A stretch of DNA of 12,508 bases from Anaerolineae bacterium (GTDB lineage Bacteria > Chloroflexota > Anaerolineae > 4572-78 > J111): NCBI GenBank assembly GCA_020433785.1, contig JAGRCC010000279.1:1-12508 (forward strand). The letters run 5' to 3'. The translations under genes and the position numbers were made by a program. The notes below the pieces were generated by a model. That model did no database searches, was not told the origin of the DNA, and saw only the letters and a list, made by a program, of their open reading frames with translations. This document shows, one piece after another, positions 1-5,838 of the stretch; the stretch's first letter is position 1, and each line of letters opens with the position of its first letter.

Positions 1-2218
1 GATTCAGCACCGCCGGATGCAGGCTATCCGCTTGCGCCGCTAGTTCGGGGTGTTGGCGATCCACCGCCAGCGTGTATTGCGTCAAGTCGTTGGTGCCGAT
101 GGAGAAGAAATCGGCTTTTTCGGCTAACTCACGGGCCATGACCACGGCCGACGGAACTTCGATCATCATGCCCATTTCAACCGGCTCAGCCCCCACTTCC
201 TGGCGGGCCATCTCGGCGAAATCTTGAGCCGCCGTAAAATCCTCTACCGTCGAGACCATCGGGAACATAATTTTGATGTGACCGTGTTTGGACGCCCGAA
301 AGATCGCCCGGAGTTGGGGCATAAATAGATCGGGTCGAGTTAGACAGAGCCGGACGCCTCGCACGCCCAGGAACGGATTGGCCTCAGCCGGTAGATTCAG
401 ATAAGGCACCTCTTTGTCGCCCCCAATATCCAGCGTCCGAATAATGAGCGGCAGGCCAGCTAAAGACTTGACCATTTCCGAGTAGGCCTCGAACTGCTCA
501 TCTTCGGTGGGCGGATCATCCCGGTCCAGGAACAGGAATTCGGTGCGCATCAGGCCGACGCCTTCGCCACCGGCTTCCACGGCCTGAGCGGCCTCACTCG
601 CTTTGCCGATGTTGGCCACGATCTCAACCCGGTGACCGTCGGGGGTTAAGGCCGGTTCGTAGCGGGTACTATATTCGGCGTCCCGCATCTCTTGTAGGAC
701 CACCTGTACTTGCCGGGCCGACTCGACGTCATCCTTGCTGGGTTTTAGATAGAGGTTGCCGCCGTCGCCATCCAGAATAGCCAGCACGCCATCCGGTTGG
801 TGCAAGATGGCCGGCCCGGTGCCGACAATCGCCGGAATATCGAGCGACCGGGCGATGATGGCCGTATGCGAGGTTGGGCCGCCGCTGGCGGTACAAAAAC
901 CTAAAATCTTGGCCGGGTCCAGACTGGCCGTATCGGAGGGGGTCAGATCTTCGGCAATTAAGATGACCGGCTCTTCAGGAATAAAGGGTTCGTCATCCAC
1001 CGCCCCGGCCAGCAGTTTGAGAACGCGGTTGCCGACATCCCCCAGGTCTACAGCGCGGCCGGCGATGACCGGATCGCCTACATTCTGCATCGTCTCGACG
1101 CGCTCGCCGATGACTTTTTGCCACGACCAACCGGCGCTGTGGCCTTTTCTAACGTAAGCCATTGTCTCGTCCACTAATTCGTCGTCGTTGAGAAACTCGG
1201 CGTGGGCCCGGAAGATGGCCGCTTTACCGGCGCCGGATCGGGCTTTGACATCTTCATAGAGCTGCTCCAGCTCAACGTGAGCGGCAGCGATGGCCTGATG
1301 GAGTTTGAGTTCTTCGGCGGCCGGGTCTTTGGCCGTGACCTCAACCACAATTTTACGATGGATGTACTGCCGGACCGGACCGATAGCCAGCCCCGGTGAC
1401 GCCGACATGCCAGGGATAGTCTCGGCCACATCCACCGGCTTCCAGCCATGGACGTAAGAGACCTCCGGCACTTCCTCTTCTTCGTCGCCCAGGCCGCTGT
1501 CAACCGCAGCCTTTAAAGCCTTAAGGGCCGCGTCTTCATCGGGGCCTTTGGCCATAATCTTAATGAGGCCGCCCCCTTCAACCCCCAAATTCAGGAGCGA
1601 AACCAGACTTTTGCCGTTGCCGACTTGGTCTTTGTACCCCACATGAACTTCAGATTGATACTCTTTGGCCAGTTCGACAAAATTGGTGGCCGGCCGGGCG
1701 TGGAGACCATGGCTGCCAATCACCGTGGCTTCGACGAAATTGGGGAATTCGGCCAGTTTCGCCCCAGAGGCCGGACGACCGGCCGCTTTGGCTTTAGCGC
1801 CGGATAGATGGGTGATAATCTCATTTTTGTCGGTGGTGGTGCGCAGGCGGCTGAGGGTGGCTTCATCGCCTAACACCCGGGTCAAATTAGTCAGCACCTG
1901 AAGGTGTTCATCGGACTTAGCCGCGATGCCAACGACCAGATTGACCCTTTCGCCGGTGTTCCACTCCACCCCTTCAGGGACTTGCAGCACGGCGATACCG
2001 GTCTTCAGGATCATTTCACGATCCTTGGGCAGGCCGTGGGGAATGGCCACCCCGCTGCCCAGGTAGGTGTTGGCCACCTGTTCCCGGGCCATCATACTTT
2101 TAATGTAGCCTTCTTTAATGTACTGGCTGTTAACCAGCAAATTGGCTACCTCTCGGATTGCCTCGGCTTTGTTGGCAACCCTGGTTTGAAGCTGAACATT
2201 ACTACTCTCTAGCTGCAT
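1..2218 (-). CDS. fruB: Multiphosphoryl transfer protein, EIIA-HPr-EI fusion of the PTS (C-terminus cut by window edge)
   Basis: An open frame runs from ATG at 2218 to the left edge, giving 739 visible residues and no stop. It would carry phosphate from PEP through EI and HPr to its own EIIA domain, and then to a sugar permease not seen here. Residues 1-139 form an EIIA of the fructose/mannitol type with active-site His61 (VAIPHG). An Ala/Lys-rich linker follows (about 140-156). HPr spans about 157-247 with His173 in GLHARPA, and Ser204 sits exactly 31 residues later, as Ser46 does after His15 in Bacillus HPr. EI starts near 268 with active-site His451 ([12 protein letters not shown]), RTEFLF near 558 and [10 protein letters not shown] at 706-715. 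The EI cysteine motif should lie about 20-25 residues beyond the edge. AAAGGAG at 2227-2233, 8 nt upstream, supports the start. This domain order matches the Rhodobacter-type FruB. The sugar specificity is inferred only from the EIIA family. Confidence 0.93.
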   Translation of the reverse strand, partial: MQLESSNVQLQTRVANKAEAIREVANLLVNSQYIKEGYIKSMMAREQVANTYLGSGVAIPHGLPKDREMILKTGIAVLQVPEGVEWNTGERVNLVVGIAAKSDEHLQVLTNLTRVLGDEATLSRLRTTTDKNEIITHLSGAKAKAAGRPASGAKLAEFPNFVEATVIGSHGLHARPATNFVELAKEYQSEVHVGYKDQVGNGKSLVSLLNLGVEGGGLIKIMAKGPDEDAALKALKAAVDSGLGDEEEEVPEVSYVHGWKPVDVAETIPGMSASPGLAIGPVRQYIHRKIVVEVTAKDPAAEELKLHQAIAAAHVELEQLYEDVKARSGAGKAAIFRAHAEFLNDDELVDETMAYVRKGHSAGWSWQKVIGERVETMQNVGDPVIAGRAVDLGDVGNRVLKLLAGAVDDEPFIPEEPVILIAEDLTPSDTASLDPAKILGFCTASGGPTSHTAIIARSLDIPAIVGTGPAILHQPDGVLAILDGDGGNLYLKPSKDDVESARQVQVVLQEMRDAEYSTRYEPALTPDGHRVEIVANIGKASEAAQAVEAGGEGVGLMRTEFLFLDRDDPPTEDEQFEAYSEMVKSLAGLPLIIRTLDIGGDKEVPYLNLPAEANPFLGVRGVRLCLTRPDLFMPQLRAIFRASKHGHIKIMFPMVSTVEDFTAAQDFAEMARQEVGAEPVEMGMMIEVPSAVVMARELAEKADFFSIGTNDLTQYTLAVDRQHPELAAQADSLHPAVLN

Positions 2219-2272
2219 AATTTTCACTCCTTTGTAAATAAAAGCCCGTAATAATCACGTGAGCGATACCTC

Positions 2273-2286
2273 AGCCCTAAAGGGCT
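2273..2286. repeat. Short perfect palindrome (hairpin) upstream of the PTS gene
   Basis: AGCCCT and AGGGCT face each other across two bases. This gives a compact hairpin between the receiver gene and the PTS gene. It has no T-run on either strand, so it is not a convincing intrinsic terminator. It could be an mRNA processing or stabilising hairpin, or one copy of a small dispersed palindrome; only one copy is visible in this window. Confidence 0.4.
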
Positions 2287-2322
2287 TACTACGAACTAAA
2301 ATGCGGGTTTAACCTCAGTTCT

Positions 2323-2751
2323 TTATATTGCCGTGGGTGAGTTACCTCCTTCTTTGTCAGGGCGCCACGGAGGGGATTCGGTTTCATCGGTCGATAGCAG
2401 CTTGACCATGATGGCCAAGAGCTTGTCGTGTGGCTCCCGTTTTGATACATAAGCCGCCGCACCGGCGGCTAGCGCATCGGTCCGATAGTTTTCCCAATCA
2501 TGAACAGACCAGACCACAATCGGTGTTTTGGGGCGGACTGATTTGATATGACGCACCAGCTTTAAGCGGTCGATGGTGGGCGGGTCGATGTCGATGACCA
2601 CCAGACTAACGGGCTGCTGTAAAACCGGATCGATGGCTTCCTCCCCGGCCGTTGCGCCCAAAATGTGATAAGCGGGAAAGACCATCTTTAATCGCTCACA
2701 AATCGCTTTGCGGACAAGTTCGTGTTCGCCGATAACCAGAATTTCATCCAT
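2323..2751 (-). CDS. Stand-alone response regulator receiver domain protein
   Basis: This 142-residue protein consists of one receiver (REC) domain plus a short polar tail (about 120-142) with no DNA-binding or enzymatic output domain. Visible REC landmarks are the phospho-acceptor Asp54 (LVVIDID), Ser82 at the conserved Ser/Thr position, and Lys104 (YVSK). The usual N-terminal acidic pair is degenerate: Gly8-Glu9 stands where NarL-type proteins have Asp-Asp, so metal binding and phosphorylation may be altered. I chose ATG at 2751 because GAAAGGG (2761-2767) lies 9 nt upstream; an in-frame ATG at 2769 has no such site. The gene is followed after 104 bases by the PTS fusion gene on the same strand, so co-transcription is possible. 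The partner kinase is unknown; the kinase at 4116-5300 is a candidate by proximity only. The receiver assignment is firm, the function is not. Confidence 0.8.
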   Translation of the reverse strand: MDEILVIGEHELVRKAICERLKMVFPAYHILGATAGEEAIDPVLQQPVSLVVIDIDPPTIDRLKLVRHIKSVRPKTPIVVWSVHDWENYRTDALAAGAAAYVSKREPHDKLLAIMVKLLSTDETESPPWRPDKEGGNSPTAI

Positions 2752-2798
2752 CTTCCGGTGCCCTTTCATAACTAAAGGATCGGCTAACCGGCCCTACC

Positions 2799-2818
2799 GG
2801 TAAGCTGTCGCGCTTACC
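2799..2818. repeat. Inverted repeat, 7-bp stem with 6-base loop, in the leader of the receiver gene
   Basis: GGTAAGC at 2799-2805 and GCTTACC at 2812-2818 are exact reverse complements around a 6-base loop. The element lies about 50 bases upstream of the receiver start codon. It could be a regulator binding site or an mRNA hairpin near the 5' end. No T-run follows it on either strand, so it is not a terminator. Confidence 0.45.
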
Positions 2819-3367
2819 ATGAGGTGACCTGTAGTCGCTAAGGCTTTTATTTTTAGTTGGCTTATTTTTAAAGAGGTTTAATTGAAGCGATCTGTCCGCT
2901 TCAGGGTTAACTAGGGAGACGGAGAATCCATTGAGACAGGATGTTGGGGCTGCTCCTGGCTGAACCCGTGAAATCAGTTCAATCGGTAAATGATCGGGGT
3001 TAGCTGGAAGCAGGCAACCGCTGATCCGACCAGGGCATGGCCATACATTGGCTGGAGGTTGCGTGGTAATAAATAGTGACAACATTGTCTCTTCTTCTAT
3101 TTGCTTCGATTAAATAAAGAATAAAACGCTGGGAGAGGACGGCGAAAGAAGTGAACCAAGTCTTTTCTAGCGGGAGATCGACCTTGTATGCTTGAATTAT
3201 GACTCAGAAGCGATAATCTGTCTGTAGCGGATCTACGACAGTTAAACGGCGAAAAGTACGACATTTTAATAGTTCCTCTCCTAAAGCTCTTTTGATTTGA
3301 TCCTATCTGAGTCTTGAGAATTGTGCTTAAGTCGATGGACCACTGCTCATTGACCGCAGACCGCTGG

Positions 3368-3402
3368 AAAAACAGGCTGCTCGTCGAAGTTCGACGGGCA
3401 AC
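3368..3402 (-). terminator. Rho-independent terminator of the kinase-regulator operon
   Basis: Read on the minus strand, a stem of 11 pairs (one G-U) with a single C-A mismatch folds around a 3-base loop. The arms are GTTGC-c-CGTCGA and TCGACG-a-GCAGC. It is followed after three bases by TTTTT (3372-3368). It starts 25 bases after the stop codon of the response regulator, the expected position for terminating the two-gene transcript. It implies that the receiver and PTS genes further left have their own promoter. Confidence 0.72.
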
Positions 3403-3426
3403 GGTCGGCCGTCGGCTGTCCGGAGC

Positions 3427-4119
3427 CTAGTTGCTTTCTTGACAGGTTAAGGGTGACGGCGGATATGGCTCAAGCGGGGTTAACCCGTGATTGATGGCAA
3501 ACTTAACCAGGTCGGGTAAATTGTGGATATCTAGCTTTTGCATGAGGCGATGGCGATAGGTCTCGATACTACGAGTTGAAAGGTGCAATGCCGTGGCGAT
3601 ATCGGGACTGGAGTAACCCTCCACCACCAGTTGTAATACTTCTCGCTCGCGGGGGCTGAGCTGAGTCAAGGGGCTGCGAGCGCTGTCAAGTGCGCGCTGT
3701 GCTATATATTCGTCAATCAATTTGTCTGAAACATCCGCACTCAGGTAGCGCTGGCCGGCATAAACGGCCCGCACGGCTTCAGCCACCTCAAGCCCCGCCG
3801 ACTCTTTTAACAAGTAGCCCATGGCCCCGGCATGTAAAGCGCGATAAATTTGCTCGCTCGAAGCGTGCATTGACAGAATGATAACTTTGAGATGGGGGCA
3901 TTGTGCTTTGAGGTAACCGGTTGCATCGATGCCGTTTAGTTGGGGCATGGCGATATCCATCACCACCACATCGGGGCGGCACTGTTCTACCTTGTGGATA
4001 GCCTCGCGCCCGTTTGCTGCTGTACCGACCACTTTAATATTATCCTGCGCATTCAACAGATAACATAGACCTTCCCGAATGGTCGCGTGGTCGTCAACCA
4101 ACAAAACTCTGATACTCAT
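3427..4119 (-). CDS. NarL/LuxR-family two-component response regulator
   Basis: This 230-residue transcription factor has an N-terminal receiver domain (about 3-120) and a C-terminal LuxR-type helix-turn-helix domain (about 152-213). Receiver residues are intact: acidic pair Asp9-Asp10, phospho-acceptor Asp55 (VVVMDIAMP), Ser83 and Lys105. The output domain begins with LSPREREVLQL and ends with the recognition-helix stretch STRSIETYRHRLMQKL, typical of the family. Its ATG overlaps the stop of the kinase gene in an ATGA arrangement, which indicates translational coupling and a cognate pair. The kinase has the HisKA_3 type of phosphoacceptor domain that normally partners with NarL-type regulators. 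A terminator follows 25 bases after the stop. Target promoters cannot be read from the sequence; the length is normal for the family. Confidence 0.95.
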   Translation of the reverse strand: MSIRVLLVDDHATIREGLCYLLNAQDNIKVVGTAANGREAIHKVEQCRPDVVVMDIAMPQLNGIDATGYLKAQCPHLKVIILSMHASSEQIYRALHAGAMGYLLKESAGLEVAEAVRAVYAGQRYLSADVSDKLIDEYIAQRALDSARSPLTQLSPREREVLQLVVEGYSSPDIATALHLSTRSIETYRHRLMQKLDIHNLPDLVKFAINHGLTPLEPYPPSPLTCQESN

Positions 4120-5300
4120 CGCGGTACCTCCACTATAATTTGTGTGCCCTGGCCCGAGACTGATTGAAGGCTAAAGCGGCCGTTGACCCCCTCAACTCGC
4201 TCTGCCATGATGGCCGTTCCCCACCGGCGAGTCTCGGTCGAGGGTGATGGTTCGGTCGGGCTAAACCCGATCCCGTTATCGCTGACGATCATCTGGACAC
4301 GACTGGCGTCAAGTGTCAGACTGATCGTTACCTGAGTGGCCTGAGCATGTTTAGCCACATTGGTCAAAGCCTCTTGAGCCACTCGATACAGCACATTCTC
4401 AACTTGAATCGACAGCCGGCTCTCAGCTTCCTCGCCATCGACCTGCACCGGGATACCGGTGCGGTTGGTAAACCGTTCGGCCGACCAGCGCAGCGCGGCT
4501 AAGATACCGTAATCATCCAACATCTCCGGCCGCAAATTGACCATGACCTCACGGACCCGTTTATTGGTTCGACTCACCAGCGTGCGCATATCATCCAGGC
4601 GGGACATGATTGGCTGAGGGATATCGTCAGGCAGTAATTTGCTCAAAATATCCAAATTGATGCCCATCGCGGTCAAACTTTGCCCGACCTGATCATGTAA
4701 TTCCCGGGCCAAACGACGCCGTTCCGCCTCTTCTGCCTCGACCAAACGCTGGCTCAGTACTCGCAGTTGGCTGCTCTGCCGCTCCATGGCTTCAAATAGG
4801 CGCGCCTTGGAAATACCAACGCCCAACTCATAGCCAATCGCAGTCAGCAACTTCACATCCTGATCCTGCCAGCTCTGCGCGGTAGGTTTAAAAACCACCA
4901 GCCGGCCCAGACTTTGCTCTTGAGCGATAACCGGGATCTCTAAGCCGGTCCAATGATTGGACTCGATGGTCTCGTCCGAGGTGTAACCCGATCTGACGAC
5001 TATTTCTTCTGTTTCTTTATGCTGGAGGCCCTCATTATCGGCAAGTTGAACCATTCCGGCAAGTGCCCCGGTTATCTCGATGGTTTTTTCCAGAGCAGCC
5101 ATGACAATTTGTTCTAAGTTTAAGGATTGGCTGACAATAACGGCCATCGCATTCAGCGCGGCCAACGCGGCATTTTGTTGTTTGAGTTCTGCTTCGGCTC
5201 GGGCGCGTTCAATTTCCCCGGCTTCCAAATCTGCCACTCGCCGGCGCAGCCAGATTAATTCTTCGATCAGTTGGTCTTTAGTTCGGGCTGCATCGTCCAT
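4116..5300 (-). CDS. Cytoplasmic GAF-type sensor histidine kinase (NarX/DegS-like HisKA_3 class)
   Basis: I see no transmembrane segment, so this is probably a soluble kinase. Residues in this paragraph are numbered from an upstream in-frame GTG at 5321; subtract 7 for the chosen start. A coiled-coil-like segment (about 14-55) precedes a GAF-like sensory domain (about 57-175). The phosphoacceptor helix holds His209 in RRRLARELHDQVGQ, the HisKA_3 signature. The ATPase part has Asn321 (EALTNVAKHA), Asp348 (DNGIGF) and a GQGT box near the C-terminus. I prefer ATG at 5300 (394 residues) because AAAAGG (5307-5312) lies 6 nt upstream, whereas the GTG has no ribosome binding site. The stop overlaps the start of the partner response regulator. 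Expression should be controlled by the promoter and LacI-type operators directly upstream. The ligand is unknown. Confidence 0.93.
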   Translation of the reverse strand: MDDAARTKDQLIEELIWLRRRVADLEAGEIERARAEAELKQQNAALAALNAMAVIVSQSLNLEQIVMAALEKTIEITGALAGMVQLADNEGLQHKETEEIVVRSGYTSDETIESNHWTGLEIPVIAQEQSLGRLVVFKPTAQSWQDQDVKLLTAIGYELGVGISKARLFEAMERQSSQLRVLSQRLVEAEEAERRRLARELHDQVGQSLTAMGINLDILSKLLPDDIPQPIMSRLDDMRTLVSRTNKRVREVMVNLRPEMLDDYGILAALRWSAERFTNRTGIPVQVDGEEAESRLSIQVENVLYRVAQEALTNVAKHAQATQVTISLTLDASRVQMIVSDNGIGFSPTEPSPSTETRRWGTAIMAERVEGVNGRFSLQSVSGQGTQIIVEVPR

Positions 5301-5329
5301 TTTTGGCCTTTTGACAATCACTACATTGT

Positions 5330-5343
5330 TGTAATCGATTACA
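5330..5343. promoter_or_regulatory. LacI-family / cre-like operator, copy 1
   Basis: The perfect 14-bp palindrome TGTAATCGATTACA has the central CG typical of LacI-family operators and fits the CcpA cre consensus WTGNAANCGNWNNCW, including the preceding T. It lies over the predicted transcription start of the kinase operon, 20 bp centre to centre from copy 2. The binding protein is not encoded in this window. Confidence 0.75.
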
Positions 5344-5347
5344 AATA

Positions 5348-5376
5348 ATTGTAATCGATTACAGTAAATTTGTCAA
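5348..5376 (-). promoter_or_regulatory. Sigma-70-type promoter of the kinase-regulator operon
   Basis: On the minus strand, TTGACA (5376-5371) is followed after exactly 17 bases by TACAAT (5353-5348). This is a perfect -35 box and a 5-of-6 -10 box at ideal spacing. The predicted start of transcription is near 5341, about 40 bases before the preferred ATG at 5300. The -10 box is embedded in operator copy 2, so a bound repressor should block RNA polymerase. Confidence 0.8.
5350..5363. promoter_or_regulatory. LacI-family / cre-like operator, copy 2
   Basis: This is an identical second copy of TGTAATCGATTACA. It covers part of the -10 box and the downstream half of the spacer of the kinase promoter. 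Two identical sites about two helical turns apart suggest cooperative binding by a dimeric repressor. Confidence 0.77.
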
Positions 5377-5468
5377 GAGGGAATTCCGCTTCTTAAGGTT
5401 TAGTTTGAAAATACCGCTAAATTGTTCTCGAATTTGGCGGTAATGATCGCTGTTTTGTAAAGTGAATT

Positions 5469-5503
5469 CTGACATCGAAAAACTATTGCGTATAGACAAT
5501 AGT
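5469..5503 (+). promoter_or_regulatory. Possible weak promoter with overlapping inverted repeat in the divergent region
   Basis: CTGACA (5469-5474) and TATAGA (5491-5496) are separated by 16 bases and could form a plus-strand promoter upstream of the main purL promoter. The -10 box lies in the loop of a 7-bp inverted repeat, ACTATTG (5482-5488) and CAATAGT (5497-5503), which may be a regulator site. Both readings are tentative. Confidence 0.3.
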
Positions 5504-5531
5504 CTTGTGGGGTGTGTTGTAGTATGCAGAT

Positions 5532-5545
5532 TGTAAGCGATTACA
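5532..5545. promoter_or_regulatory. LacI-family / cre-like operator, copy 3
   Basis: TGTAAGCGATTACA differs from the two operators near the kinase promoter at one base and also fits the cre consensus. It lies about 65 bases upstream of the -35 box of the main purL promoter. It could help looping repression of the kinase promoter (about 190 bp away) or influence purL. A weaker related palindrome, CAATCGATTG, follows at 5573-5582. Confidence 0.6.
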
Positions 5546-5609
5546 TATATTTACTAGATTCAACCCAATTTTCAATCGATTGGACACAACTGCCGATAGT
5601 ACGGGAAAA

Positions 5610-5637
5610 TTGACATGGACACTCTTTTTAGTACAAT
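5610..5637 (+). promoter_or_regulatory. Sigma-70-type promoter of the purine operon
   Basis: TTGACA (5610-5615) and TACAAT (5632-5637) are separated by 16 bases, a strong match to the housekeeping promoter consensus. Transcription should start near 5644, leaving a leader of about 195 nt before purL. Confidence 0.72.
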
Positions 5638-5643
5638 GGAAGT

Positions 5644-5838
5644 AGATTTTTCAATTGTCAGACCAGTAGGATAGTCAGGTGTCTCCACACCCATTAAATC
5701 AGCGAAAAATAGTCACTATAGGGACAAAGCGACGTAAAGTTTCGCGACTTTCCCTTCAATAGACCATCGACAGCTCCCGTTGAATGCTTGGGTAACGGGA
5801 GTTGATTTTTTTATCGGCCCCATTTATCAGAGGCATTC
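5644..5838 (+). promoter_or_regulatory. Structured leader of the purL operon, candidate attenuator or riboswitch
   Basis: The untranslated leader between the purL promoter and ATG shows three successive hairpins. The first pairs GGTGT (5678-5682) with ACACC (5687-5691) over a 4-base loop. The second runs from 5721 to 5754 with paired blocks GGG/CCC, AAA/TTT and GCG/CGC separated by small bulges. The third is the intrinsic terminator at 5772-5812. The ribosome binding site AGAGG (5829-5833) follows 5 bases before the purL start. I could not match the leader to the purine, ZTP, PRPP, preQ1 or c-di-GMP riboswitch patterns. I also did not find a clear antiterminator, so the control mechanism is open. 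Confidence 0.5.
5772..5812 (+). terminator. Intrinsic terminator in the purL leader
   Basis: AGCTCCCGTT (5772-5781) pairs with AACGGGAGTT (5794-5803), making ten pairs including one G-U around a 12-base loop. It is followed by GA and seven T residues (5806-5812). It lies 26 bases upstream of the purL start codon and downstream of a good promoter. No plus-strand gene precedes it, so it most likely terminates purL-operon transcripts conditionally. The alternative is that it ends a small RNA of about 170 nt. Confidence 0.8.

Larger units (their letters stand above)
2752..3426. other. Gene-poor intergenic stretch of about 675 bases
   Basis: I see no gene I trust here. The region is more AT-rich than its surroundings in places, notably about 2844-2884, which is upstream of the receiver gene on the minus strand and is the likeliest place for its promoter, although no clean -35/-10 pair stands out. 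It contains a 7-bp inverted repeat at 2799-2818 and, at its right end, the terminator of the upstream two-component operon. A 113-codon minus-strand open frame (2744-3085) crosses it but does not look like a protein gene. Confidence 0.6.

Noticed and set aside
1..2218. A frameshift within the EIIA-HPr-EI gene, suspected from shorter overlapping frames
   Set aside because: Codon-by-codon checks of the EIIA and HPr regions and of the active-site and window-edge positions all fall in one frame from 2218 to the edge; the shorter frames are shadows.
2744..3085. 113-codon minus-strand open frame overlapping the start of the receiver gene
   Set aside because: Proline-rich, composition changes abruptly along it, no recognisable domain, crosses an AT-rich promoter-like segment and ends inside the receiver coding region in another frame.
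5298..5321. GTG at 5321 as the kinase start
   Set aside because: No ribosome binding site upstream. It would add seven residues starting about 20 bases after the predicted transcription start. ATG at 5300 has AAAAGG at good distance. It stays possible but is less likely.
5330..5363. E. coli-type PurR boxes controlling the adjacent purine operon
   Set aside because: PurR boxes have a GCAAACGTTTGC-like core. These sites have TGTAATCGATTACA and sit on the kinase promoter rather than on the purL promoter.
5636..5674. 12-codon open frame as a leader peptide for purL attenuation
   Set aside because: Its ATG lies within the -10 box and upstream of the predicted transcription start, so it would not be on the mRNA, and it has no run of regulatory codons.
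5700..5760. c-di-GMP-I riboswitch suggested by a GGGAC-AAAGC string
   Set aside because: The preceding GGCAAACC-like block and the tetraloop-receptor layout of that class are missing; the match is only a short purine-rich string.
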